The translations under genes and the position numbers were made by a program. 64,000 bases of DNA from Nocardioides scoriae (GTDB lineage: Bacteria; Actinomycetota; Actinomycetes; Propionibacteriales; Nocardioidaceae), in assembly GCF_900104965.1 (NCBI RefSeq), contig NZ_LT629757.1, positions 248,001 to 312,000 of the forward strand, in the 5' to 3' direction. Below are positions 16,085 through 24,636 of the stretch, piece after piece. The notes below the pieces were generated by a model, which saw nothing but the letters and a program-made list of their open reading frames with translations, was not told the origin of the DNA and searched no databases. How positions within the stretch are numbered: the stretch's first letter is position 1; each line of letters begins with the position of its first letter.

Positions 16085-16150
16085 CACCACCGGTCGCCCC
16101 GTAGCTCCCGCCCCGGTGTGGGTGGAGCTTGCACCCGGGGCGTGGGCGCA

Positions 16151-16180
16151 GGGCCCGGAGCCGACATCGGCTCCGGGCCC
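16151..16180 (+). terminator. transcription terminator after the lipoprotein gene
   Basis: A perfect inverted repeat with 14-bp arms (GGGCCCGGAGCCGA and its complement) and a 2-bp centre, followed by TGTT. It lies 66 bp after the lipoprotein stop; the symmetric sequence could also serve the minus-strand DUF2254 gene, which ends at 16277. Confidence 0.75.
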
Positions 16181-16276
16181 TGTTGCGTCCCGGCCTGTCC
16201 CGTGCTCGAGGGCGATGGGCAGGCACGTCGCGTTTGACCACTTTCACTCTGCCGTCAGCGGATGGCTCCGGCCACC

Positions 16277-17602
16277 TCAGGCGAGCGCTGCCGTGACGAT
16301 GTCGGCCAACCGTTGCAGCTCGGCCCTTTCCACGTCGTCGAAGGGCTGCTGGTCGGCTGTCCGTCGTAGCCGATCGAGCTGGTTGCTCACCGCGGGAACC
16401 GACAGCGAGGTGACGTGGTGGGCGAGCTCGTGCAGCAGCCCGAAGAGCCGCTTGACGACGTCGAGGTCCGAGGCGCCGTAGCGTCGCGGCTGTCCGACCG
16501 CCAGCTCCAGCAGGTCCGCCAGGTCGGGACGCGCGACGACGGCGCGCAGCGCGCCGCTCTCGTCGTGCCAGGTGGTGGGGCCGAGCTCGCGGTGCGCCAG
16601 CTCGCAGAGCAGGGCCGAGGCGTGGCTGAGGGCGTGCACCGCGGTCGTCGGGTCGTTGATCCCGGGGGAGAGGGCCTTGGTGGCGACGTCGGTGAGCTGC
16701 CGCAATCCGTACGCGAGGTCCTCCGGCTCGGTGCGCTCGAAACCCGTGCGCACCGCCCGGGTAACCTCGCCCGCGAAGGCGTCGCACGCCGCCGCGTCCG
16801 GACGGCTGCCCGCCGCGAACCTCGCGTGCCCGATCGGCATCCCTTGGACGAGGGAGCTGCCGGGCAGGGCCGTGATGTAGACGATGGCGTCGTTGCTCGA
16901 AGCGGCGTCCACGAGGCTCTGCCGGTCGATGCGGGTCAGGAAGCCGGAGGAGGCGCTGAGGAGGGCGATGTCGGTGGCGCGTCGGGCCGCGAGCCGGGCC
17001 GCCGGCGACGGGGCGGGGGAGTCCCGGGGAGAGGTCAGCTGCTCCATGGTGGCCCGCGCGTCTCGGTGCACGTTGCGCAACATGGTCTCGACGCGGATCT
17101 CGCGGGTCAGGTGCGCCAGGAACAGGACGAGGCCGAGCACGCTCGCGAGCGCCATGACGAGGGCCACGGTGACGGACAGACGTGGCACGAACTGGCCGCC
17201 GGAGTCATCGCCGTTGCGGACGCTCCTCATCGCGGTCAGCGAGAAGGCGAAGGTGGCGAGGAACAGGGCCAGGGTGAGCTGGACGAACCGGTCGCGGGTG
17301 AAGGTGCGCAGCAGGCGTGGGGAGAACTGACTGCTGGCGAGCTGGAGCGTCACGACGGTCAGGGAGAAGGTGAGCGACGTGACGGTGATCAGCGAGCTGC
17401 TGATGGCGTCGAGCAAGGTGCGGGCGGCGTCGGCGTCGCCGCCGAACAGCACATCGTCGCGCCAGCGTCCGGAACCGCCATCGAGGGAGCGGTCCAGCTC
17501 GGGCAGGAGGACCCCGCCGGCGACTGCGACCAGCACAGCCAGCACGGGGAGCGGCCACAGCTGGGTGCGGATCGCGTTGCGCACCCTGTGCCAGGGACTC
17601 AC
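16277..17602 (-). CDS. DUF2254 membrane protein
   Basis: A 441-aa protein with a GTG start. Four hydrophobic segments lie in the first 170 residues (about 17-36, 68-90, 105-125 and 140-160), with the family-like stretch SLTFSLTVVTLQLASSQFSPRLLRTFTRDR. A soluble C-terminal domain contains LSPGINDPTTAVHALSHA, typical of DUF2254. The family is a widespread bacterial membrane family of unknown function. The next gene upstream (the permease) ends 95 bp from its start, so they may be co-transcribed. Confidence 0.82.
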   Translation of the reverse strand: MSPWHRVRNAIRTQLWPLPVLAVLVAVAGGVLLPELDRSLDGGSGRWRDDVLFGGDADAARTLLDAISSSLITVTSLTFSLTVVTLQLASSQFSPRLLRTFTRDRFVQLTLALFLATFAFSLTAMRSVRNGDDSGGQFVPRLSVTVALVMALASVLGLVLFLAHLTREIRVETMLRNVHRDARATMEQLTSPRDSPAPSPAARLAARRATDIALLSASSGFLTRIDRQSLVDAASSNDAIVYITALPGSSLVQGMPIGHARFAAGSRPDAAACDAFAGEVTRAVRTGFERTEPEDLAYGLRQLTDVATKALSPGINDPTTAVHALSHASALLCELAHRELGPTTWHDESGALRAVVARPDLADLLELAVGQPRRYGASDLDVVKRLFGLLHELAHHVTSLSVPAVSNQLDRLRRTADQQPFDDVERAELQRLADIVTAALA

Positions 17603-17696
17603 GGTGGGCCCGTCTCGCCCGTGGCCGGGTCGAGGGCGTCAGCGCCCGTGATCCCCCCTGCTGCCGGACGGTGGCCACCGCCGGGCCCTGGGTGCC

Positions 17697-18851
17697 TCAC
17701 CGGTGGTCGCTCTCGGGGGTGTTCATCATGGACATCATCTTGGCCCCGCCCGTGCGGTAGAAGCGGACGACGAGCGCGATGGCGACGACCAGGAAGACGA
17801 TGTTGAGCCAGGTGGTGTAGTTCCACGTGATGCTCTCGGGCGCCACCGCGGCGTCACGCTCGGAGGGGACGAGTCCCAGGGCGCCGAAGACCAGCTCGAC
17901 GACGTACCCGCCCAGCACCATCGTGGCGTAGAAGGCGCCGAGGAGGACGAGCATCATGCGGGTCCCGTAGTACTTCCGGTAGATGACCAGGATCGGCACG
18001 ATGATGAGGTCGGCGAAGAGGAAGGAGGTGACTCCGCCGAAGCTGATCCCGCCGTTCCACAGGACCCCGGCGAGAGGCACGTTGCCGATGGAGCAGACGA
18101 AGCTGAGGATCGCGATGATCGGCCCCACGATCGGGCCCCACAGCTGCGAGAGCACCGGGTGCTCGGTCAGGAACAGCTGCTGCCAGAAGGTGTCGGGGAC
18201 CCAGGCGGCCACGGCGCCCGCGATGAGGAGACCGATGACGATGTCGCGCAGGACGGCGGCCCACTCCATGACGAAGATGTGGCTGACTGAGGTGTAGCCC
18301 TCGGGACTGAGCAGCCGTTGCCAGAAACTGCCGTCGCGCTGGACGGACATGTCCATCGAGGCGTGGCCCTCCATGGAGCCCGACAGTCCCTTGTCCGACT
18401 GGGCGCGGGCGGCTTCGATGAGGTGCGCTCGGACCAGGAAGCGGAAGACGAGCGCCATCAGGACGATGATGACTGGCCCGCCGAGGAACTCCGCGAGCGT
18501 GAACTGCCAACCGAGGACCAGGGCGAGGATGATGCCGAGCTCGATGACCAGGTTGGTGCTGGCGATCTCGAAGACGATGGCGGCGCTGAAGCTGGCGCCC
18601 TTGCGGAACAGCGACCGCGCGAGGGCGACGGCCGCGTAGGAGCAGGACGAGGACGCGATGCCCAGGCCGGTCGCCTTCGCCAAGGTGGCCGGGCGGTCGT
18701 CGCCCAGGAGGCGGGAGATCGCCTCGCGGCGTACGACCGCCTGGACGACGGCGGAGAGCGCGAATCCGAGGACCAGCGACCAGGCGATCTGCCAGGCCAT
18801 GGACCCGGTGGTGACCACGACGTCGCCGAGGTGGTCGAGGAGGTCGTCCAT
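17697..18851 (-). CDS. permease (UPF0718/ArsP-like)
   Basis: A 384-aa polytopic protein with about eight TM helices. Motifs of the COG0701 permease family: GLGIASSSCSYAAVALARSLFRKGASF in the first half and FVCSIGNVPLAGVLWNGGISFGGVTSF in the second, giving an internal-repeat architecture. Some members export organoarsenicals; the substrate here is unknown. A purine-rich AAGAGAGA precedes the ATG. A His/Met-containing cytosolic linker (GSMEGHASMDMSV) and the C-terminal MMSMMNTPESDHR are Met-rich, hinting at metal contact. Confidence 0.82.
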   Translation of the reverse strand: MDDLLDHLGDVVVTTGSMAWQIAWSLVLGFALSAVVQAVVRREAISRLLGDDRPATLAKATGLGIASSSCSYAAVALARSLFRKGASFSAAIVFEIASTNLVIELGIILALVLGWQFTLAEFLGGPVIIVLMALVFRFLVRAHLIEAARAQSDKGLSGSMEGHASMDMSVQRDGSFWQRLLSPEGYTSVSHIFVMEWAAVLRDIVIGLLIAGAVAAWVPDTFWQQLFLTEHPVLSQLWGPIVGPIIAILSFVCSIGNVPLAGVLWNGGISFGGVTSFLFADLIIVPILVIYRKYYGTRMMLVLLGAFYATMVLGGYVVELVFGALGLVPSERDAAVAPESITWNYTTWLNIVFLVVAIALVVRFYRTGGAKMMSMMNTPESDHR

Positions 18852-18977
18852 GAGTCTCTCTTGCAGTGGGTGGCTGGGAAGTTCTATGGCGCGTGGGACA
18901 GGGTGATCGTGATGCGCGTTCCAGAACGCGACGCGCGTCTGTCTGCTGCACCTCTGCAGCCCATCTCCCGTGTGCCG

Positions 18978-19613
18978 TTAGGACTGCCCCGGGTATCCGT
19001 GCTGGTGCAGGAGTCCGATCAGATGCAACGCGTTGCGGGCGGCGACGGTGGTGGTGCCGGCGGTGGCGTCGGGGGTGTGCTCGTGGTCGTTGTAGTCAAC
19101 ACCTTGCATGGCCTCACCGACCCAGTAGGTGCTGGCGTTCGCGGCGATGCTGAACCCGACGTCATTCAGGCCCTGCAGCACCTCGGCGGTGGTGTGGTGA
19201 GCGCCATCCTCGTTGCCGACGACTGCGACCACTGCGACCTTGCCCAACGTGGTGGTGCGGCCCGCGTCGTCGGTCTCGGACAACTCGGCGTCGAGGCGCT
19301 CGAGGACCATCTTGCACACCGAGGCGGGTTGGCCCATCCAGATCGGGGTGGCCAATACCAGGACGTCGGCCTCAAGCAACTTGGCACGGATGGTCGGCCA
19401 ACCGTCGCCGCCACCCTCGTCGGTGCTGACACCGAACGCCACCGGATGGTCGACCACGCGCAAGACCTCGCCGCTGACCTCGATGCCAGCTCCGGAGGCA
19501 CTGGCCTCGGTGCGCAGCGCGTCGAGCACCTGGGTGCCGAGGAGCTCGGAACTCGAGGGGGCGGGGGACTTCTTCAAGCTGCAGGACAGCACCAGTGCGC
19601 GGATCGTTGTCAT
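18978..19613 (-). CDS. flavodoxin-like NAD(P)H-dependent reductase
   Basis: A 211-aa protein from ATG 19613; a second in-frame ATG at 19646 is an alternative. The fold starts with MTTIRALVLSCSLKKSPAPSS (beta1 and the FMN phosphate loop), then DVLVLATPIWMGQPASVCK (flavin-contact loop of the NADPH-dependent FMN reductase family) and VVAVVGNEDGAHHTTAEVL. Such proteins bind FMN and reduce quinones, azo compounds or other acceptors. It has its own transcription unit, divergently arranged from nothing obvious: the 343 bp upstream hold no gene. Confidence 0.8.
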   Translation of the reverse strand: MTTIRALVLSCSLKKSPAPSSSELLGTQVLDALRTEASASGAGIEVSGEVLRVVDHPVAFGVSTDEGGGDGWPTIRAKLLEADVLVLATPIWMGQPASVCKMVLERLDAELSETDDAGRTTTLGKVAVVAVVGNEDGAHHTTAEVLQGLNDVGFSIAANASTYWVGEAMQGVDYNDHEHTPDATAGTTTVAARNALHLIGLLHQHGYPGQS

Positions 19614-19956
19614 GCGTCGTGAGGTACCCGTGGTGCCGACTGTCATGCGAGGACATCTCTTCGGGGACGGATCAGGCAAGCGATCGTCCAGGGAGCGTGG
19701 CTCTGTTGTGCTGCTCTGTGAATCTTCGGGCTGTTGGTTATGCCCGTCCCCGGGTGGTGTGGGCCGGCGTGGGAACCCTGCCTCGGTGTGTTCTGGGGTC
19801 ATCAGGGATGTGCCTGACGCGGACTTGTGCGTGTAACGACATCCAAGCGCGTGCTAGAGACTGATGCGATCAGCGGGTCGGCTGCCGAGCCGAGACTGGC
19901 TGAGATGGGCGGGTCGGCTCCATGCACGCGCACGATTGGGTCGCGGTGGATCTTGG
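19614..19956. other. intergenic stretch, no gene seen
   Basis: This gap lies between the flavodoxin-like gene start and the end of the cNMP-binding gene. Open frames here read as Arg/Cys-rich shadows. No repeat or hairpin was noticed. Confidence 0.4.
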
Positions 19957-20367
19957 TCAGGGGGTGATGTCGTTCTGCACGTGGCGTTCCTGGGTGGTGT
20001 GGCGGACCAGGAGGTCGAAGTCCTGGTGGGCGTGACGGAGTCGTTGGAAGTCGGCCCTGGGCCATGCAAGCACCGTCACTGGATGGACGGCCACGAGACG
20101 GGCGTTGCGCAGCCGGTGGTCCACGAGTCCCATCTCGCCCGCCAGAGAACCTGGTCCGATCGTGGCGATCGGGGAGTCACCCTGCGTCACTTCGAGCTGG
20201 CCAACGAGCACGACGTAGGCCTTGTCAGCGGGCTCCAGCTCGTGGACGGGGGACCAGCCAGCGGGAATCCGGACCAGACGGCCGACCCGCTCGAGATCCT
20301 TGAGGGTCTCGGCCGGGAGGGTGCCGATGACGGGCAGCTCGCTCAACCTTGGTGTCACGTCGGGCAT
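19957..20367 (-). CDS. cyclic-nucleotide-binding domain protein (no HTH)
   Basis: A 136-aa protein from ATG 20367, with RBS AAGGAG 6 nt upstream. It is a single cNMP-binding beta-roll: IPAGWSPVHELEPADKAYVVLVGQLEV, then the phosphate-binding cassette region PGSLAGEMGLVDHRLRNA with the GE pair and an Arg. It ends soon after the domain (RHTTQERHVQNDITP) and has no DNA-binding HTH, unlike CRP. It is probably a small ligand-sensing regulator acting on a partner protein. The sigma factor gene upstream is on the same strand with a 229-bp gap. Confidence 0.78.
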   Translation of the reverse strand: MPDVTPRLSELPVIGTLPAETLKDLERVGRLVRIPAGWSPVHELEPADKAYVVLVGQLEVTQGDSPIATIGPGSLAGEMGLVDHRLRNARLVAVHPVTVLAWPRADFQRLRHAHQDFDLLVRHTTQERHVQNDITP

Positions 20368-20596
20368 CGTGGACTCCTTCCTGGCGACGCTGGCGCCCGG
20401 TTGCCGGGCGGGACCCAGCACCCGGTCTCCGGCGGACGACTGTACCGACGCTGCAGGTGCTTTACGAGGAAGATGGTCAGTGGCCGGCTGCCGTCCGCAG
20501 GGGTTGGCGGCTGCTGCTCAGTGGCCCCGAGGGGGACCGCTTGTCGGTCGTAGCGATGACATGCCTTCGACATGGCGTGACCGTCGAACGCGCCGG

Positions 20597-21430
20597 TCAC
20601 CCCTGTTCGTCGGCGAGTTGACGGCGTAGGTCGCGCAGGATGCGCGTGAGCATCCGCGACACCTGCATCTGCGTGACGCCGATGTTGGCCGCGATCTCCC
20701 TCTGGGTGCACTGCGCGAAGAATCTCATGCTCAGCACGTGTCGGTCGCGCTCGCTCAGTTCCCGCACGAGGGGCGCCAGCAGAACCCGGGCTTCAGCAGC
20801 GCCCCGCTGCCGGTCCGAGGTGCCGAGCAGGTCGTACAGCGATTGGCCGTCGTCCGCCGAGGTTGGCTCGTCCAACGAGCGAGGCGAGTAGCACCCCGTG
20901 GCGCTGACCGCCTCGACCACGTCGTTTGTCTTGACGCCGAGATGCGTCGCGAGCTCGCCGGGACGTGGCGAGCGCCCAAGTGTGCGCTCGAGTTCGGCGC
21001 GTGCGGCGGGCAGGTGCTGCTGAAGCTCCTGGACGCGGCGCGGTGGCCGAACGGTCCAACCCAGGTCACGGAAGTACCGCCGGATCTCGCCGCGGATGGT
21101 CGGGACCGCGAATGACATGAAGTCAAAGCCAGCATCGATGTCGAACCGCCTTGCGGCATTGAGCAGTCCCACGCAGGCGACCTGTCGGAGATCCTCCCCG
21201 TCCACTCCGCGCGAGCCGTAACTCCCGGCGATGCTGGCGGCGACGTCCAGGTGCAGCTCGACGACCTGCTCGAGCAAGGCGGCTCGAGTGGGGTCGTCCG
21301 GCGCGGTGAGCCGACGCCGGAACAGCGACGCAGTGAGCTCGGCTCGCTGTCGTCTTGCTGGCGAAGAGGCTCTTCGGGTTCTAGCCCGGAGGCGGGTCCC
21401 CGATGAAGAGAACTCATCGACAGCATTCAT
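20597..21430 (-). CDS. SigB/SigF-type RNA polymerase sigma factor
   Basis: A 277-aa protein from ATG 21430 (a GTG sits directly before it). Region 2: GEDLRQVACVGLLNAARRFD and FMSFAVPTIRGEIRRYFRD. Region 3: ARAELERTLGRSPRPGELATHLGV. Region 4: LSMRFFAQCTQREIAANIGVTQMQVSRML. The short N-terminus and these motifs fit group 3 general-stress or sporulation-type sigma factors, which are normally held by an RsbW-type anti-sigma. No anti-sigma or anti-anti-sigma gene is adjacent. It lies among stress-type genes (cNMP protein, MscS-like, TetR). Confidence 0.88.
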   Translation of the reverse strand: MNAVDEFSSSGTRLRARTRRASSPARRQRAELTASLFRRRLTAPDDPTRAALLEQVVELHLDVAASIAGSYGSRGVDGEDLRQVACVGLLNAARRFDIDAGFDFMSFAVPTIRGEIRRYFRDLGWTVRPPRRVQELQQHLPAARAELERTLGRSPRPGELATHLGVKTNDVVEAVSATGCYSPRSLDEPTSADDGQSLYDLLGTSDRQRGAAEARVLLAPLVRELSERDRHVLSMRFFAQCTQREIAANIGVTQMQVSRMLTRILRDLRRQLADEQG

Positions 21431-21666
21431 CACCGTTCGCTCTCACGCGTCGGAAGCACGCGCGGAGTCTTCGAGGGCCGAGTCGTATTGGATACTGCCT
21501 GACCTCGCGCAGCGCCATGTTGACGCTGAAATCCTGGCAGTCACATCAGCAGCGCAGCACTCACCCCAGGGGGTGAAATCGGTGGCGCGGGCAGCCTGCA
21601 TTCGCTGCTTCCAACCGCGGCGCAGCCGGAGAAAGCAACGCCACTGCGGCCGTGGTGTCGCTGCCG

Positions 21667-21701
21667 GATCCCCGAGCGGGTCATAGGCCCGCTCGGGGAT
21701 C
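21667..21701 (-). terminator. terminator hairpin after the MscS-like gene
   Basis: A perfect inverted repeat with 14-bp arms (GATCCCCGAGCGGG and its complement) and a 7-nt loop, 14 bp beyond the stop of the minus-strand gene at 21715. There is no T-run, so it may act as a Rho-independent-like hairpin of the actinobacterial type or protect the mRNA end. Confidence 0.65.
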
Positions 21702-21714
21702 TAGCCGCTGGGGC

Positions 21715-22488
21715 TCAGCTCGAGTGGGGGCTCGCACCAGAGGTGCGGGTGTCGGACTCGACCCGGCTCTGGGCCCGGCGTGCCTGTTCGCTGGCGCTGG
21801 GTGCTTGGCCGGCTTCCCTGCGGACTCGAGGCGCCTCGTCCTCAGCAGCGCTGAGGTAACGCTCCCAGCGGTGCTGCATGGGCTTGATCAGGCCGCCGCC
21901 GGCACCCACGACGATGACGCCGCCGATGGTCGCCAGGATCGCAATCAGGATCGGGGTCGTCACCGTAGTCGCGACTCCGACCTGGTTGAGGGCGGCGACC
22001 ACGCCGAGGAACAGGATGAACGCCGAGGCGATGTTGGCCAAGGTCTTCCCGTAGGAAAGGCCGCCGAGCGTGCCCTCAATGAGGGTCTTGACGCCGGCGG
22101 CGATGGCTGCGGCCACGACCACGATGATGATCGCGACGACGAGGCTGGGCAGGAAGGTGATGACCTGGGTCAGGAGGTCGCTGATCGGGTTGGGGCCGAA
22201 GACCCCGAAGGCGAGCTGGAGCACGAACAGCATGAGGGTGTAGTGGATGATCTTGGCCACGATGTCACTGGCGTCGAACTTGGACTGCGCGAGCGCGTCC
22301 TTGATCCCGCCACGCTCGACAGCGCGATCGAACCCCGCCTTCTCCAGCAGCGCACCCAGCGCCTTGCCGATCGCCTTGGCGACGAACAGCCCCACGATCA
22401 GGATGACCAGGAAGATCAGCAGCTTCGGGACGAACTCGGCGACGGTGCTCAGCCCACTGCTCAGGGCCTGCGTCAGACTGTCTTTCAT
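21715..22488 (-). CDS. mechanosensitive-channel-like conserved TM-helix protein
   Basis: A 257-aa protein with four hydrophobic segments (about residues 20-42, 80-100, 115-140 and 155-185). Motifs LVILIVGLFVAKAIGKALGALLEKAGFD and DIVAKIIHYTLMLFVLQLAFGVF match the 'conserved TM helix' family related to MscS and Pseudomonas CmpX. The beta domain of true MscS is missing; instead it ends with a charged, probably disordered tail (RRAQSRVESDTRTSG). An RBS (GAGGAAA, 6 nt before ATG) supports the start. Likely a membrane-tension or envelope-stress protein. Confidence 0.8.
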   Translation of the reverse strand: MKDSLTQALSSGLSTVAEFVPKLLIFLVILIVGLFVAKAIGKALGALLEKAGFDRAVERGGIKDALAQSKFDASDIVAKIIHYTLMLFVLQLAFGVFGPNPISDLLTQVITFLPSLVVAIIIVVVAAAIAAGVKTLIEGTLGGLSYGKTLANIASAFILFLGVVAALNQVGVATTVTTPILIAILATIGGVIVVGAGGGLIKPMQHRWERYLSAAEDEAPRVRREAGQAPSASEQARRAQSRVESDTRTSGASPHSS

Positions 22489-22602
22489 TAAGATTTCCTC
22501 ACGATCGGGGATGACACGGAAATATTCCGTACCCCCGGAATGCGCCGTCGGACGAGGTTTTCGGAAAAACTTTACAGCGTAAACCTTGCCGCGTGGTGAG
22601 GG

Positions 22603-23307
22603 TCAGTCAACCTGGCTTGATGCCGCAAGCAGCAGGGCCATCCGGTCGAGAAGGCTCTCGAGCGACTCCTCGAACTCGACGCGCGACTGATCCTCGGAGA
22701 GTCGGGTCCGCAGTCGTCGCACCGTGGAGTAGCCAGCGAGGGCGTCGTCCTGGGAAGACCCGTCCTCCAGCACGTCGAGCGGCCCGACATCGGCGCCGTG
22801 GGTCGCGACCTCGAGCAACAGGTGGCCCAACAAGAAACTGGTGAAGGCGCGGTATGCGCCGAGGGCGTCGTCCTCGGTGAAGCCCTCGACGATGAGGCCG
22901 TTCAGAAAGGACTCGACCCACTCGAGGCTGCGGAGCGGGGGCCGCAACCAGGGGCCCCCCGCCGGTCGGGAGACGACAAGGGGAAACGCCTTGGGGTGCT
23001 CGAGCGCAATCCTGCGAATGCCGTGCGCCAGGCGTTGCAAGAAGTCCTCCCAACCGTCCTCTGGCTCCCGCAGCACCAGCTCGTCGTCCTCGAGGTTAAG
23101 GACCAGACGCTCTACGACGGCGTCCAGCAGTTCCTGCTTGCCGGGCACGTACCGGTACAGCGACATCGCCTCGACCCCGAGCAGGTTGCCCAGGCGGCGC
23201 ATCGTCAGACTGGGTAGTCCGTCCTGGTCGATGTAGGCCAGGGCGGCGTCCACCACGCGACGACGGCTCAGTGGGGCCTTGTTGGACGGCAGAGGATCGC
23301 CGTTCAC
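22603..23307 (-). CDS. TetR/AcrR-family regulator
   Basis: A 234-aa protein from GTG 23307; the open frame runs much further upstream, but that part is not protein-like. HTH: LSRRRVVDAALAYIDQDG...LTMRRLGNLLGVEAMSLYRYVPGKQELLDAVVERL, the canonical TetR N-terminus. The C-terminal ligand domain (TetR_C type) starts around residue 95. Ligand and targets are unknown; no divergent efflux gene is adjacent. It may be autoregulated. No strong RBS was seen, so the start is approximate. Confidence 0.8.
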   Translation of the reverse strand: MNGDPLPSNKAPLSRRRVVDAALAYIDQDGLPSLTMRRLGNLLGVEAMSLYRYVPGKQELLDAVVERLVLNLEDDELVLREPEDGWEDFLQRLAHGIRRIALEHPKAFPLVVSRPAGGPWLRPPLRSLEWVESFLNGLIVEGFTEDDALGAYRAFTSFLLGHLLLEVATHGADVGPLDVLEDGSSQDDALAGYSTVRRLRTRLSEDQSRVEFEESLESLLDRMALLLAASSQVD

Positions 23308-23691
23308 CAGGTCGGCATCAGCGTGGGTCGCTCGCCTGTCATCGGCACGTCGTCCTCCTCGTCGGACTCGACGGTATCCAGTCGACCATGACGAAAACGG
23401 GCAGCGGGCTGTTCTCTCTAAGATTGGTCTGGAGTGATTGAGAATCCCCGTCCTGGATCCAGAAAGTCCATTCGTGCAAGCTCCTTGACGCGGCCTTACA
23501 TTGTATGTCTGACTTGACCAGTCGATATCGCCCCACCTTGCCCGCCCCGGCCCCCCGGGTATCGCAGGCAGATCACCGTGCCGCAGTCCTGCGGTCGTCA
23601 CGACGGTGCCACATCCTTGAACGGCCCCGCGTGCCTTGGAGGCCGGCCGAGCGCTCCGTGCCGCCGTTCCACCCTCACCAAGGAGCACCTC
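23308..23691. other. intergenic region, no large gene
   Basis: This 384-bp gap lies between the TetR start and a small plus-strand ORF. It contains a relatively AT-rich patch (about 23410-23510) that could hold the promoters of the TetR gene and of the 23692 ORF. No repeats were noticed. Confidence 0.35.
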
Positions 23692-23805
23692 ATGACCAGC
23701 ACCGACCAGGTCCAGGAACTGCTCCAGTCAGGCGGCTCCACTGCCGGTCCCGGTGAAAGTCGGCACAACGGACTTGTCGTGACACACCGCGCCACAACAC
23801 TCTGA
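23692..23805 (+). CDS. 37-aa small ORF with a good RBS
   Basis: Begins MTSTDQVQELLQSGG. The start is preceded by AAGGAG at a 7-nt distance, stronger than most starts nearby. The first 12 residues look like the start of an amphipathic helix, then the frame goes Gly/Ser-rich and ends. It could be a genuine micro-protein, or the surviving start of a longer decayed gene. Confidence 0.35.
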   Translation: MTSTDQVQELLQSGGSTAGPGESRHNGLVVTHRATTL

Positions 23806-23834
23806 ACCAAGTCATCACGAACAGGTGCCGTCAG

Positions 23835-24422
23835 TTGCCCAACACAGGTGGTCCGCGCCCCGGCGCGGCTGCAGGCTGGTACCGCGATGTGGATCGTCCG
23901 GGGGAGCACCGATTCTGGTCAGGTTCTGACTGGCGCGACAGCACGGCACGGTCGCTGCCAGGACAAGCCGGACCACGAGACAACGCCACCTGCGAGCACG
24001 GCGTCCACTCGGCCAGCACGCGGCGCGCGGTCGCCCGCCAGCTCGCCAGGTGGGTCGGAGAAGGGCTGGACCACATCGCCAGCCAGCTCACCACCACGGT
24101 GGCGGCCCTCAACCGCTACGACCCCGACTCGAACACCCTGCAGGACGCCGCATCCCTGCTTCGGTCCCACGCCTCCGCCGACGTGGCACGCCTGGCAAGC
24201 GCGGTCGCCGACATGGCGGTCATCCTCGAGGCGGCCGAAGAGCTAGGTCGCCAACACGACATTGCGCCCGAGCGTGCTTTTGATGTTCTTGCCGACCGGG
24301 CAGCTGCATCCGCCAGACCGCTTGACGCCGTGGCCCGTCAGTTTCTCTACGTTTCTCATCCGGCTGGCACGTCGCCCGGTGACCAGGCGCCATGGGGATC
24401 AGGTCCTGCTCCATCCTGGTAG
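23835..24422 (+). CDS. DUF2510-ANTAR-like protein
   Basis: A 195-aa protein from TTG 23835. Residues about 10-35 are a DUF2510 module (AAGWYRDVDRPGEHRFW). A helical middle follows (ARQLARWVGEGLDHIASQL). The C-terminus, ILEAAEELGRQHDIAPERAF then VLADRAAASARPLDAVARQF, has the spacing of an ANTAR RNA-binding domain (three helices, Ala-rich, with a DxVAxxF-like end), although the usual first-helix GxL/KGIL signature is weak. ANTAR proteins normally carry a GAF or receiver sensor; DUF2510 in that place is unusual. No strong RBS precedes the TTG, so the start may differ. Confidence 0.5.
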   Translation: MPNTGGPRPGAAAGWYRDVDRPGEHRFWSGSDWRDSTARSLPGQAGPRDNATCEHGVHSASTRRAVARQLARWVGEGLDHIASQLTTTVAALNRYDPDSNTLQDAASLLRSHASADVARLASAVADMAVILEAAEELGRQHDIAPERAFDVLADRAAASARPLDAVARQFLYVSHPAGTSPGDQAPWGSGPAPSW

Positions 24423-24482
24423 ACCTTCTGTGGGGCTGTGTCGCGACGTCGTTGCCGCCTCGGACCGGGTTGGGCACTCTTG

Positions 24483-24496
24483 CACTAGCTAGTGCC
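24483..24496. repeat. 14-bp perfect palindrome
   Basis: GCACTAGCTAGTGC; a second GGCACT half lies just upstream at 24474. It looks like a dimeric-regulator operator, but no gene start is close (the nearest upstream gene ends at 24422). Confidence 0.4.
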
Positions 24497-24606
24497 AGGG
24501 CGCTGACCGAGCGAAAAGGTGTCGGGAGCGCGGGGCGATTCAAGTTCACTACCAACGCCCCGGAGAAATCGTGTCGGTCCCCTTGTGAGACCTGCCAAGA
24601 GTCTCG

Positions 24607-24636
24607 TGGGCGGCACTTAGGATTCCGTGCCGCCCA
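24607..24636 (+). terminator. possible terminator hairpin
   Basis: 10-bp arms (TGGGCGGCAC and its complement) with a 10-nt loop, 185 bp after the DUF2510-ANTAR-like gene. No T-run follows; it may simply be a structured element. Confidence 0.4.

Noticed and set aside
16415-17806. 463-aa open frame on the plus strand
   Set aside because: Antisense to DUF2254; repetitive Gly/Glu/Arg composition.
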